A stretch of 64,000 nucleotides of DNA. It comes from Dickeya zeae NCPPB 2538 (GTDB lineage Bacteria; Pseudomonadota; Gammaproteobacteria; Enterobacterales; Enterobacteriaceae). Numbering within the stretch: the stretch's first letter is position 1; every line of letters begins with the position of its first letter. Positions 7,142-15,981 of this stretch are shown piece by piece. Location: the NCBI RefSeq assembly GCF_000406165.1, contig NZ_CM001977.1:1204744-1268743 (forward strand), in the 5' to 3' direction. Below the pieces are notes generated by a model. The model was given only the letters and a program-made list of their open reading frames with translations, was not told the DNA's origin and made no database searches. The position numbers and the translations under genes are program-made.

Positions 7142-8353
7142 TCAACTAAACCAACGGTGGAACATCAGTTTGATGTAATCAAACAGACGACCGAAAATAC
7201 CGCCTTCTTTGACTTCGTTCATGACGACCAGCGGGCGCTGATCAATGACCTTGCCGTCGAGCTGGAAGTTGATAGTCCCCACCACCTGGTTTTTAGCCAG
7301 TGGCGCATGCAGTTCTGAATTGGTCAGCACATAGCTGGCTTTCAGATCTTTCATGCGTCCACGCGGGATTGTGATGTAAGCATCTTTATCGACACCCAAC
7401 GATACCCGGTCGCTATTACCGAACCATACCGGCTCAGACGCGAACTCTTTACCGGTTTTCAGTGGTGCGACGGTTTCAAAGAAGCGGAAACCCCAAGTGA
7501 GCAGTTTCTTGCTCTCTGTTTCGCGGCCTTTGTACGTCCGTCCACCCATCACCGCGGAAATCAGGCGCATCTGCCCTTCGGTTGCCGAGGCGACCAGGTT
7601 ATATCCCGCTGATGCGGTATGGCCGGTTTTGATACCATCCACAGCCAGGCTGCTATCCCACAACAGACCATTGCGGTTCAACTGACGAATGTTGTTGAAG
7701 GTAAATTCTTTTTCTTTGTAGGTCGCGTATTCATCCGGTACATCACGGATCAATGCCTGACCAATCAGCGCCATATCACGGGCTGAACTGTACTGGCCTT
7801 CCGCATCCAGGCCGTGAACGGTTTTGAAGTTGGTATTCTGTAAACCCAATGCCTTGACGTAACCATTCATCAGGTTGACGAACGCATCCTGACTGCCAGC
7901 CACGTAATCCGCCATTGCTACACAGGCATCGTTGCCGGACTGCAAGATGATCCCTTTATTCAGCAGATAAACCGGTACACGATCGCCCGGTTTAAGGAAC
8001 ATCAGTGATGAACCCTGAAAATCGGGGTTACCGGTCGCCCAGGCGTCTTTACCAATCGTCACGACGTCGTTCGGCGTAATTTTCCCGGCTTTAATCGCCT
8101 GACCGATAACATAACTGGTCATCATCTTGGTCAGACTGGCCGGATTGCGGCGGGCGTCGGCGTTCTTTTCTGCCAGGACTTTACCCGAGTTGTAATCAAT
8201 CAGGATGTACGCTTCGGCATCAATATCCGGGACGGCAGGGATCATGGTTTTCAGATTAATGTCGTCTGCGTAGGCGAAAGTGGATGCACTGATGGCGAGC
8301 AACGTGCCGAGCGCAATACGTTTGGTAAAACAAGACGTGATTACTGTTTTCAT
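7142..8353 (-). CDS. dacA: D-alanyl-D-alanine carboxypeptidase, penicillin-binding protein 5
   Basis: PBP5 removes the terminal D-alanine from pentapeptide side chains of peptidoglycan and helps maintain cell shape. The 403-residue precursor has a Sec signal (about residues 1-29, cleaved after TFAYA). The three active-site motifs follow: SLTK (SxxK, with the nucleophilic Ser), SGN and KTG (DGIKTGHT). A C-terminal beta domain ends in an amphipathic membrane-anchoring helix (GRLFDYIKLMFHRWFS). It lies between rlpA and ybeD. The rlpA terminator-like hairpin at 8494-8520 suggests that dacA has its own promoter in the 8354-8490 interval. Confidence 0.98.
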   Translation of the reverse strand: MKTVITSCFTKRIALGTLLAISASTFAYADDINLKTMIPAVPDIDAEAYILIDYNSGKVLAEKNADARRNPASLTKMMTSYVIGQAIKAGKITPNDVVTIGKDAWATGNPDFQGSSLMFLKPGDRVPVYLLNKGIILQSGNDACVAMADYVAGSQDAFVNLMNGYVKALGLQNTNFKTVHGLDAEGQYSSARDMALIGQALIRDVPDEYATYKEKEFTFNNIRQLNRNGLLWDSSLAVDGIKTGHTASAGYNLVASATEGQMRLISAVMGGRTYKGRETESKKLLTWGFRFFETVAPLKTGKEFASEPVWFGNSDRVSLGVDKDAYITIPRGRMKDLKASYVLTNSELHAPLAKNQVVGTINFQLDGKVIDQRPLVVMNEVKEGGIFGRLFDYIKLMFHRWFS

Positions 8354-8493
8354 GATTGGAACAACAACATCCGTGGGTATAAGTTAAAAAACGAGCCACA
8401 CTATAGCAGATGAAAATCGGGGCGGCACCAGACAATACGTTACGTGATTTTGCTGATCGCCATAGGTGGTATCGTTATCGCTTGTGTGGATAA

Positions 8494-8520
8494 CGAAAGA
8501 GGGGATTAACCCCTCTTTCG
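8494..8520 (-). terminator. Terminator-like hairpin after rlpA
   Basis: An 11 bp perfect stem (CGAAAGAGGGG / CCCCTCTTTCG) with a 5-base loop lies 12 bp after the rlpA stop codon. The downstream U tract is weak (TTATCC), so termination may be partial. Confidence 0.7.
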
Positions 8521-8532
8521 AGTGTAAATGCG

Positions 8533-9684
8533 TTACTGTGCGCCAGATACGGTCGTGATAAATGACGGCTGTTGCGCTTCACTCGACAGGCGCTGCTGCA
8601 AATCAACAGCCTGTTGACGGTTCTGGAATGGGCCTAACTGGATGCGATACAAGCCGTTGCTCAGGGTCACCTTGCCGGGCACGCGAAAACGCTCGTTCAG
8701 GCTTTTCAGCCAGGTTTGCGCCCGTTGCTGATCGCTCAGCGCCCCGACCTGCACCACAATATTTCCAGAGCCTGCGGGCACGCTTGCCGATGATGATGCA
8801 AGGGATGACGTGGCGACAGAGGCTGCGCCGACAGCCGGTGTTGAGCGAACTGGCGCCGCGGTAGGAGTCGTTTCCGAGCCTTCCAGTACCCCACTGGGAA
8901 GCGGTTTTGGCGCGCCGAGGAAACCGCCCCCGGTTGCGGTACTGGCACGAGGAGCCAGCGTATCGGCAGCGCCCGTCATACCACCGGCGTTACTGGTAGC
9001 TGGTACCAGCGTAGCATTGCTGACCGGTCGTACGGCGGCGGCAGGCTGTGGCGCGCTTTCCATCATTGGCGTTCCCATACCGCTTGAACCCAGTGTGGGA
9101 CGAGCCGGTAAAGCAAAGCTCTGCTTGGCGACGCGTGTACCGATGGTTCCCGGGCCGGAGAGTGTACCGTCCGGTGCTACGCTGATGAAGTCTACCTTCA
9201 CCTTGGTATTATTGGATAGGTTAAGACGGTCGGCCGCCCCTTTAGTCAGGTCGATGATTCTGCCCGGTGTATAAGGCCCGCGATCGTTGATGCGAACTAC
9301 CAGACGGCGGCCGTTGCTGAGGTTGGTCACGCGAACGTAACTGGGAATAGGCAGTGTTGGATGTGCCGCCGCCATCGCATTGACATCGAATTCTTCACCG
9401 GTCGCAGTGCGATTACCGACAGATTCTCTGTCGTGCCAGGTGGCAAACCCGCTTTCACTGAAGTTTTCCGGGTTTTTGACAATACGGTATGTTTTACCAT
9501 TCATGCTGTAATCTTGCATGTTGGCAGGGTTATACGGTTCATAGCGCGGTTCGACACCGCCGATTTCTTCTACCGGGCCGTTGTATGCCGAGGCCTGCGG
9601 TGAGGGAGACTGCGGCTGTTCCGTGACGCTACAGCCAGCCAGAGCCAGGCTGAGCGCGCCAATCCAAACCCAATCCTTACGCAT
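8533..9684 (-). CDS. rlpA: Septal ring lytic transglycosylase RlpA (lipoprotein)
   Basis: RlpA is an outer-membrane lipoprotein that cleaves denuded glycan strands at the division septum. The 383-residue precursor has a lipobox ALAGC with the lipidated Cys at about residue 18. The double-psi barrel RlpA domain spans about residues 75-165 (FATWHDRESVGNRTATGE, VRINDRGPYTPGRIIDL, containing the catalytic Asp). A long Ser/Ala/Pro-rich linker (about 185-300) comes next, then a C-terminal SPOR domain (about 305-380, VVQVGAL to YRIQLGPF) that binds denuded peptidoglycan. It sits immediately downstream of rodA, in the mrdA-rodA-rlpA operon. Confidence 0.96.
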   Translation of the reverse strand: MRKDWVWIGALSLALAGCSVTEQPQSPSPQASAYNGPVEEIGGVEPRYEPYNPANMQDYSMNGKTYRIVKNPENFSESGFATWHDRESVGNRTATGEEFDVNAMAAAHPTLPIPSYVRVTNLSNGRRLVVRINDRGPYTPGRIIDLTKGAADRLNLSNNTKVKVDFISVAPDGTLSGPGTIGTRVAKQSFALPARPTLGSSGMGTPMMESAPQPAAAVRPVSNATLVPATSNAGGMTGAADTLAPRASTATGGGFLGAPKPLPSGVLEGSETTPTAAPVRSTPAVGAASVATSSLASSSASVPAGSGNIVVQVGALSDQQRAQTWLKSLNERFRVPGKVTLSNGLYRIQLGPFQNRQQAVDLQQRLSSEAQQPSFITTVSGAQ

Positions 9685-9693
9685 TGCTTACCC

Positions 9694-10806
9694 CTATAAA
9701 TTCTTGGATAACATTTTGCGGTGAGTGTGTATCGACATGACGATACCGAATCCCGCCATCAAGACGACCAGCGCCGAACCGCCATAGCTGACCAACGGCA
9801 GCGGCACACCAACCACCGGCAGAATACCACTCACCATGCCGATGTTAACAAACACATAAACGAAAAAGATAAGCATCAGACCGCCGACCATCACCCGGCC
9901 GAAGGAGGTCTGCGCATTGGCGGCGATCACCAGACCACGCATGATCAGGAACAGATAAAGTGCCAGCAGAATTAGCACGCCTATCAAGCCGAGCTCTTCT
10001 GCCAGTACGGCGAAGATGAAGTCGGTGTGGCGTTCTGGCAGGAACTCTAACTGGGATTGGGTACCCTGTAACCAGCCTTTGCCGCTCAAGCCACCGGAAC
10101 CTATTGCGATTTTCGACTGAATAATATGGTAGCCCGCACCCAGCGGGTCGGTTTCCGGGTCAAGCAGCATCATGATTCGGTCGCGCTGATAATCATGCAT
10201 CAGGAAAAACCAGAGCACAGGAATGAACGCGGCCAGCAATAGGGCGGCAACTGCAATCAGCCGCCAGCTCATGCCTGCGAGAAACAGCACGAACAGACCC
10301 GATGCGCAAATCAGGATAGCGGTACCCAGGTCCGGCTGGGCGGCAACCAGTAGCGTGGGCACAAAGGTTAACGCCAGCGCGATAGCCGTGTTTTTTAGTG
10401 AAGGCGGACACATATCACGGTTGATATAGCGAGCCACCATCAGCGGTACCGCAATTTTAGCGATTTCAGATGGTTGGAAGCGCACCACACCGAGGTCGAG
10501 CCAGCGTTGCGCGCCTTTACTGATTTGGCCGAATACATCCACCAGCACCAACAGAATAAAGCAAAAAATGTACAGATAAGGCGCCCAGCTTTCATACACC
10601 CGTGGTGGAATCTGCGCCATGCCAATCATGACGACCAGTCCCAGCACGCACTGGGCAACTTTACGCTCCATCATACCAGGGTCTTGCCCGCTGGCGCTCC
10701 ACATGACGAACAGGCTATAGCCCAGTAACGCCATTACACACAGAAGGAAAGGCAGATCAATGTGCATTTTGGTCCAGATTGAGCCTTTTTGTTGACTGTC
10801 TGTCAT
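9694..10806 (-). CDS. rodA: Peptidoglycan glycosyltransferase RodA
   Basis: RodA is the SEDS-family glycan polymerase of the elongasome and works with PBP2. The 370 residues match the E. coli length exactly. About ten transmembrane helices are visible. SEDS signatures include the AQPDLGTA segment (with the functional Asp), EFLPERHTDFIFAVLAEELG in the large extracellular loop, and the C-terminal GVPLPLVSYGGSAL. The ATG at 10806 (MTDSQQKGSIW) is chosen; the frame continues upstream through mrdA but without similarity. The mrdA stop codon is 7 bp upstream, so the pair is co-transcribed. Confidence 0.97.
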   Translation of the reverse strand: MTDSQQKGSIWTKMHIDLPFLLCVMALLGYSLFVMWSASGQDPGMMERKVAQCVLGLVVMIGMAQIPPRVYESWAPYLYIFCFILLVLVDVFGQISKGAQRWLDLGVVRFQPSEIAKIAVPLMVARYINRDMCPPSLKNTAIALALTFVPTLLVAAQPDLGTAILICASGLFVLFLAGMSWRLIAVAALLLAAFIPVLWFFLMHDYQRDRIMMLLDPETDPLGAGYHIIQSKIAIGSGGLSGKGWLQGTQSQLEFLPERHTDFIFAVLAEELGLIGVLILLALYLFLIMRGLVIAANAQTSFGRVMVGGLMLIFFVYVFVNIGMVSGILPVVGVPLPLVSYGGSALVVLMAGFGIVMSIHTHRKMLSKNL

Positions 10807-10813
10807 GGTGTCT

Positions 10814-12724
10814 CTACTCGGTTTCACTGCCCGGCGGCGACGGTGGCGCGTCCGGCAAGCTGGTATTGTTGTCGCCCAACATAATATGGTCGAGGATCTG
10901 ACGCACAATGGTCCCGACGGCGGGGCCGGCGCCGCCGTTTTCCAGAATGATGGACATAGCGACTTTCGGATTGTTGTAAGGGGCGAAGGCAATCATCAGT
11001 TTGTGGTCACGTAGCCGCTCGGCAATCCGGTTGGCATTATAGGTTTCGTTTTCCTTCAGGCCGAATACCTGCGCCGTCCCTGACTTGACCGCAATTTTAT
11101 ACGGCGCGTCGGCAAAGTATTTATGCGCGGTACCATTCGGGCGGTTCGCCACGCCATACATACCGTCTTTGACGATTTCCCAATAACCGGAACGAATGTC
11201 ACCAATCTGCTGGTGTTGTGGTTGACGGAATGGCACCTTCGTGTTGTTTTCCATCGTACTGCCAAGCAGGTGCGGTACTTGCACCTGACCATCATTAATC
11301 AGCGTCGTCAGCGCTTTCAGCATTTGAATCGGCGTAGCGGTCCAGTAACCCTGACCAATACCAACGGGGATAGTATCCCCTTGATACCACGGTTTCTTAT
11401 AACGCTTCATTTTCCATTCACGCGTCGGCATGATGCCCGGACTTTCTTCCTTGTCGGACAAATCGATCCCCGTACGCTGGCCGTAACCGAATTTCGTCAT
11501 CCATTCGGACAGGCGGTCGATCCCCATATCGTAAGCCACCTGATAGAAGAAGGTATCCGCAGATTCTTCAATGGATTTGGTCAGGTTCAGGCGACCATGC
11601 CCCCATTTTTTCCAGTCGCGAAACCGTTTTTCCGAACCGGGCAACTGCCACCAGCCCGGGTCGAATAGCGACGTGTACGGGGTAATGACATTGGCACTGA
11701 GCGCAGAAACCGCGATATAGGGCTTGACGGTTGAAGCCGGTGGGTAGACCCCTTGCGTCGCGCGGTTGATCAACGGGCGGTTGGGATCGTTCAGCAAGGC
11801 GTGATAGGTCTTACTGGAAATACCGTCTACGAACAGATTCGGGTCATAGCTGGGTGTGGAGACCATCGCCAGAATAGACGCGTCCTTCGGATCGGTGACC
11901 ACCACAGCGGCACGACTGCCTTCCAGCAATTTTTCGATATAAAGCTGAAGGTTGAGATCCAGTGTCAGGTAGATATCTTTACCCGCTTGCGGAGGTTGCT
12001 CGTGCAACTGGCGGATGACGCGGCCGCGGTTATTGACTTCCACTTCCTCGTAACCTGGTTTGCCGTGCAGCACATCTTCGTAATAACGCTCAATGCCGAG
12101 TTTGCCGATATCGTGCGTGGCGGCGTAATCCGCAAGCCTGCCTTCCTGGTCCAGCCGTTCCAGATCTTTATCATTGATTTTGGAAACGTAGCCGATGACA
12201 TGGGTGAGTGCGGAACCGTAAGGATAGTAGCGGCGCTGGTAGCCTTTGACTTCTATACCGGGAAACCGGTACTGGTTGACCGCGAAGCTCGCGACCTGCA
12301 CTTCATTCAGTCCGGTTTTGACGGGAATGGAGGTGAAGCGGCGTGAGCGCTTGCGCTCTTTTCTGAAGTTATCAATGTCTTCATCGGTCAGGTCAACAAT
12401 GGGCTTGAGTGCTTGTAGCGTCTCTTCCAGGTTGTTAACTTTTTCGGGAATCAGCTCTAACTGGTAAATGGTTCGGTTGAGCGCCAGTGGCGTACCGTTA
12501 CGGTCGTAAATGATGCCACGGCTGGGGGCGATCGGTACCAGCTTGATACGGTTTTCATTTGAACGGGTACGGTAATCGTCAAAACGTACAATCTGCAGAT
12601 GGTATAGGTTAGCGACCAGAATACCGCTTAGCAGCAAAATGCCCAGGAATGCGACCAGCGCCCGGCGTACAAACAAGGCCGCCTCAGCCGTATAGTCACG
12701 AAAGGGTTTACGTTCTATATTCAT
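10814..12724 (-). CDS. mrdA: Peptidoglycan D,D-transpeptidase, penicillin-binding protein 2
   Basis: PBP2 cross-links peptides during lateral wall growth in partnership with RodA. The 636-residue protein has one N-terminal membrane anchor (about residues 20-42). A pedestal domain (about 60-240) follows, then the transpeptidase domain with SxxK in PPASTVKPY (Ser near residue 330), SAD (EESADTFFYQ) and KSGT (AVKSGTAQVFG). The C-terminal tail is acidic and proline-rich. It lies downstream of rlmH (36 bp gap) and upstream of rodA (7 bp gap). Confidence 0.98.
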   Translation of the reverse strand: MNIERKPFRDYTAEAALFVRRALVAFLGILLLSGILVANLYHLQIVRFDDYRTRSNENRIKLVPIAPSRGIIYDRNGTPLALNRTIYQLELIPEKVNNLEETLQALKPIVDLTDEDIDNFRKERKRSRRFTSIPVKTGLNEVQVASFAVNQYRFPGIEVKGYQRRYYPYGSALTHVIGYVSKINDKDLERLDQEGRLADYAATHDIGKLGIERYYEDVLHGKPGYEEVEVNNRGRVIRQLHEQPPQAGKDIYLTLDLNLQLYIEKLLEGSRAAVVVTDPKDASILAMVSTPSYDPNLFVDGISSKTYHALLNDPNRPLINRATQGVYPPASTVKPYIAVSALSANVITPYTSLFDPGWWQLPGSEKRFRDWKKWGHGRLNLTKSIEESADTFFYQVAYDMGIDRLSEWMTKFGYGQRTGIDLSDKEESPGIMPTREWKMKRYKKPWYQGDTIPVGIGQGYWTATPIQMLKALTTLINDGQVQVPHLLGSTMENNTKVPFRQPQHQQIGDIRSGYWEIVKDGMYGVANRPNGTAHKYFADAPYKIAVKSGTAQVFGLKENETYNANRIAERLRDHKLMIAFAPYNNPKVAMSIILENGGAGPAVGTIVRQILDHIMLGDNNTSLPDAPPSPPGSETE

Positions 12725-12760
12725 CCAGCGATTGCTACTTCACAGGGTTCATCATTCGCC

Positions 12761-13231
12761 TTACTCCCGATGGTAAGGATGATTGGTGGTAATGCTCCAG
12801 GCCCGGTACAGACTTTCTGCTACCAGCACACGCACCAGCGGATGAGGTAGCGTCAGCGGTGACAGCGACCAGCTTTGCTCCGCGGCGGCTTTGCATTGTG
12901 GTGCTAACCCTTCCGGGCCGCCGATCAGCAGACTGATATCGCGTCCGTCTTGTTTCCAGCGTTCCAGTTGTTGCGCTAACTGCGGCGTTTCCCAGCGTGA
13001 GCCGGGAATATCCAGCGTGACGATGCGGTTGCCTTTCCCTACAGCCGCTAGCATCAACTCACCTTCCCGCTCAAGGATCCGCTTGATATCCGCGTTTTTG
13101 CCGCGCTTACCCGCCGGGATTTCCACCAGCTCAAACGGCATATCTTTGGGAAACCGGCGAAGATAATCGGTAAAACCTGTCTGCACCCAGTCGGGCATCT
13201 TGGTGCCGACGGCGACCAGTTGCAGCTTCAT
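12761..13231 (-). CDS. rlmH: 23S rRNA pseudouridine-1915 N3-methyltransferase RlmH
   Basis: A 156-residue SPOUT methyltransferase that methylates pseudouridine 1915 in helix 69 of 23S rRNA on assembled ribosomes. The trefoil-knot SAM-binding motif LLIGGPEGLAP (about residues 101-111) and the C-terminal RVLVAESLYRAWSI-HPYHRE segment are intact. The gene lies one base after the rsfS stop, in the conserved rsfS-rlmH-mrdA-rodA order. Confidence 0.97.
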   Translation of the reverse strand: MKLQLVAVGTKMPDWVQTGFTDYLRRFPKDMPFELVEIPAGKRGKNADIKRILEREGELMLAAVGKGNRIVTLDIPGSRWETPQLAQQLERWKQDGRDISLLIGGPEGLAPQCKAAAEQSWSLSPLTLPHPLVRVLVAESLYRAWSITTNHPYHRE

Positions 13232-13232
13232 A

Positions 13233-13550
13233 TCAGCCCCAGAGCTTTTCCAGTTCGTACAGGTGACGGCTTTCTTCCTGCATCACATGAACGATCACCT
13301 CACCGAGGTCAACCACGACCCAATCGGCATCATTTTCCCCTTCGACGCCTAACGGCATCAGTCCGGCGGCGCGGGATTCCTGTACAACGTGATCGGCGAT
13401 AGAACTGACATGGCGGCTGGATGTTCCGGTGCAAATCACCATGTAGTCAGTGATGCTGGATTTCCCTTTTACATTGAGCGCCACGATATCCTGACCTTTC
13501 AAATCGTCCAGTTTATCAATAACGAAATCTTGGAGTGCTTGGCCTTGCAA
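13233..13550 (-). CDS. rsfS: Ribosomal silencing factor RsfS
   Basis: RsfS binds ribosomal protein uL14 on the free large subunit and blocks subunit joining, lowering translation in stationary phase or starvation. The 105-residue sequence is very close to E. coli RsfS (VICTGTSSRHVSSIADHV, PLGVEGENDADWVVVDLG). The start codon is TTG at 13550; the encoded QGQALQDF matches the E. coli N-terminus, so this rare start is well supported. In E. coli cobC/phpB lies between nadD and rsfS; here there is only a 170 bp gap. Confidence 0.96.
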   Translation of the reverse strand: MQGQALQDFVIDKLDDLKGQDIVALNVKGKSSITDYMVICTGTSSRHVSSIADHVVQESRAAGLMPLGVEGENDADWVVVDLGEVIVHVMQEESRHLYELEKLWG

Positions 13551-13720
13551 AGGTTCCCCCTTCGATAAGTGGTTAATCAGCCGGTTATGTCGGCCAGGCG
13601 ATATTGGCGGATAACAGCCGTTTTCACCGAAGCCATAGGGCTACGACAGGAGGTTTTCCTGTGGCTGAAACCAGCGGCGGAGTATATCACGGCCTTATAG
13701 TGAGTGGTATCGACGTGTGG

Positions 13721-14380
13721 TTATCGATAGAGTCCGTGTGTGTCAATATACTTCAGCACGCTCTCGGGCAGCAGGTCATGGCAGTCGAGGCCATTTTGTC
13801 GACGCTGACGGATTTCTGTCGCTGAAATTGAGAGCAACGGCGTATGGGCAAGATAAATCAACCCGTGGCATTGACGGTGTAATTGTGCGGCATCCTGGGT
13901 TTGATGCCGTGTCAACCAGGCTTCCAGTTCGTCGGTATCCAACTGCTGGCGATAACCGGGGCGGGCACACACCAACAGGTGACAGTAATCCAAAATTTCC
14001 TGCCAGCGGTGCCAGTGGTGCAGCGTCAGCAGTGAGTCCTGCCCAATAATGAATGCCAGTGGCGTACTGGTGCCTTTCTCCGCTCGCAACGCTTCCAGTG
14101 TGTCAATCGTATAAGACGGTGTGGCGCGTTGTAACTCACGAGAGTCTACCAAAAACAGCGGATTACCCTGTACTGCCAGTTCTGCCATGATCTTACGCTG
14201 ACTGGCGCTGGCTTCTGGCTGCTCGCGGTGCGGCGGCACATTATTGGGTAACAGAATGATGCGTTGAAGGCCGATTTCCTGCGCCAGTGCAGTAACCGGG
14301 CGCAGATGTCCGTAGTGAATCGGATCAAACGTACCGCCGAAATAGGCAGTCAGGGTAGGGATAGTGGGGGATGTCGGCAA
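13721..14380 (-). CDS. nadD: Nicotinate-nucleotide adenylyltransferase
   Basis: NadD adenylates nicotinate mononucleotide in NAD synthesis. Nucleotidyltransferase motifs are present: FGGTFDPIHYGHL (with the HxxH-type motif), PNNVPPHR, FIIGQDSL and ISATEIR near the C-terminus. The start is uncertain. A TTG at 14380 after a GAGG site gives 219 residues and a natural N-terminus (PTSPTIPTLTAYFGG), 4 bp after the holA stop. The alternative ATG at 14422 adds 14 codons and overlaps holA by 38 bp. I favour the TTG. Confidence 0.93.
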   Translation of the reverse strand: MPTSPTIPTLTAYFGGTFDPIHYGHLRPVTALAQEIGLQRIILLPNNVPPHREQPEASASQRKIMAELAVQGNPLFLVDSRELQRATPSYTIDTLEALRAEKGTSTPLAFIIGQDSLLTLHHWHRWQEILDYCHLLVCARPGYRQQLDTDELEAWLTRHQTQDAAQLHRQCHGLIYLAHTPLLSISATEIRQRRQNGLDCHDLLPESVLKYIDTHGLYR

Positions 14381-14384
14381 ATCG

Positions 14385-15416
14385 CTATACCTCAAGCAGG
14401 CTGTCAGGCAGTGCTTTACCACACAGAATCATCGACAGGGTTTCCAGTTCGTCCCAGACTGGCTGCCCATAATTCTGTTTCAGGGTGATCTCCAGTCGGC
14501 TCAGCAGGGTAATCGCCTGTTGTAATTGGGTCAACGACAGACGCTGTAACGCCTGTGTCAGTAGTGGCCGACGGTTTTGCCAGACTTTGTGCTGGTCAAG
14601 CAGCGTACGCAGCGGCGTATTTGTCATGTGCCGCTTTAACTGTAGCAGTAGCAACAACTCCCGTTGCACCGTGCGCAACAGGATGACCGGTTCGCAATCT
14701 TCCAGCCGTAGTTGCTGAAGAATGTGCCATGCCCGTTTGCTTTTGCCGCCGAGCAAGGCATCCAGCCAATGGAATGGCGTAAAGTGAGCGGCATCGTTGA
14801 CGGCCTGCTCCACCCGAGGCAGCGTTAACTTGCCATCGGGGTAGAGCAGCGAGAGCCGTTCCAGCGCCTGTACCAACGCCAGCATATTTCCTTCATAGCA
14901 ATAGCAAATCAGTTGGCTGGCGGCATCATCCAGCTCCAGCTTCATATTTCTGGCTCGCTGTGCCACCCAGCGAGGAAGCTGTTCCTGCTCGGGCGTCATA
15001 CAGGGAACATATACCCCCTGCTGGGATAACGCTTTGAACCAGGCGCTGTTTTCCTGCGCTTTAGTCAGTTTGTTTCCTCTGACCATTAACAGAATATCCG
15101 GATGCAGTAGCGTGGAGAGTTTAACCAGTTGCTCACTGGCAGGGGCTCCGGGACCCGCATCCGGCAAAATCAGCAACAGGGTCTGACGGGATGCGAACAG
15201 GCTGAGTGCCTGACAGGTGGAAAAGATGGCATCCCAGTCGGTGTTGTTATCGATCGTGAAACTAAAATGTTCCAGAAAATCCTGCTGGCGGGCGACAGCA
15301 CGAATATGGTCCTGACTTTCCTGCAGCAATAACGGTTCATTACCAAACAACAGATAACAGCCGCGCAGCCCCTCATGGAGCTGCGCGGTCAGTTGTTCGG
15401 GGTAGAGACGAATCAT
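14385..15416 (-). CDS. holA: DNA polymerase III subunit delta
   Basis: The delta subunit is the wrench of the clamp loader; it opens the beta sliding clamp. The 343-residue length is as in E. coli. Sequence landmarks are the N-terminal MIRLYPEQLTAQL and the beta-binding region SLFASRQTLLLI, where SLF matches the clamp-contact motif, around residue 72. The C-terminal collar domain is leucine-rich. The start overlaps the lptE stop by 4 bp (ATGA), so lptE-holA-nadD form one translationally tight unit downstream of leuS. Confidence 0.96.
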   Translation of the reverse strand: MIRLYPEQLTAQLHEGLRGCYLLFGNEPLLLQESQDHIRAVARQQDFLEHFSFTIDNNTDWDAIFSTCQALSLFASRQTLLLILPDAGPGAPASEQLVKLSTLLHPDILLMVRGNKLTKAQENSAWFKALSQQGVYVPCMTPEQEQLPRWVAQRARNMKLELDDAASQLICYCYEGNMLALVQALERLSLLYPDGKLTLPRVEQAVNDAAHFTPFHWLDALLGGKSKRAWHILQQLRLEDCEPVILLRTVQRELLLLLQLKRHMTNTPLRTLLDQHKVWQNRRPLLTQALQRLSLTQLQQAITLLSRLEITLKQNYGQPVWDELETLSMILCGKALPDSLLEV

Positions 15417-15967
15417 GGCTGAGCCGGAGTGACTGCGTGAGTCGCTGCTTTCTGAGCGCTTTTCGTGTTCTGGTTACCCTTGATGGTCAGCAGCTTGCGT
15501 ACCAGTTGCTGAGCGGCCTGTTGACGCATTTCCTGAATAATAATGTCCTGCTCGGCGTCTTTAGCCAGCGCGGCCAGCGGGTTGTCAAAGAAAGAGCGGA
15601 AAACCGTTACGCTGAGAGGATAAATATCATCCCCTGGGATCAGCACCTGGGCCTTCAGCACCATGACAAACTGATATTCCGCTGTTTTCCCATCCTGGAA
15701 AATGGAAACCGTGTTGTGTGACAAGGTTTCCCCCATATAACGCAGCGATGGAATATCTTTGCGTTTGCTATCTTCCGTTACCTGAATATCGTTAAGGCGC
15801 AGCTGTTCACGAATAGCCCGAGTTGTTGGGCCATAGGGGTCGCCGCTGTCCAGGATCAGATTATGCAATTGCGTCGGTATTTGGGTGGTGCCGCGCAAAT
15901 GAAAGCCGCAGCCGGCGGTCATTAAGACCACCAGCCCCAGCACCAGCGTTAAAAACGGGTGTCGCAC
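15413..15967 (-). CDS. lptE: LPS-assembly lipoprotein LptE
   Basis: LptE plugs the LptD barrel in the outer membrane and assists lipopolysaccharide insertion. The 184-residue precursor has a lipoprotein signal with the lipobox MTAGC (Cys near residue 20), followed by GFHLRGTTQIP and LILDSGDPYGP, which match LptE. The start is a GTG at 15967 with an excellent AAGGAGG site 5 bp before it. The C-terminus (about 160-184) is a low-complexity Lys/Ala/Pro tail. It lies 14 bp after leuS. Confidence 0.96.
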   Translation of the reverse strand: MRHPFLTLVLGLVVLMTAGCGFHLRGTTQIPTQLHNLILDSGDPYGPTTRAIREQLRLNDIQVTEDSKRKDIPSLRYMGETLSHNTVSIFQDGKTAEYQFVMVLKAQVLIPGDDIYPLSVTVFRSFFDNPLAALAKDAEQDIIIQEMRQQAAQQLVRKLLTIKGNQNTKSAQKAATHAVTPAQP

Positions 15968-15981
15968 AGTACCTCCTTGCC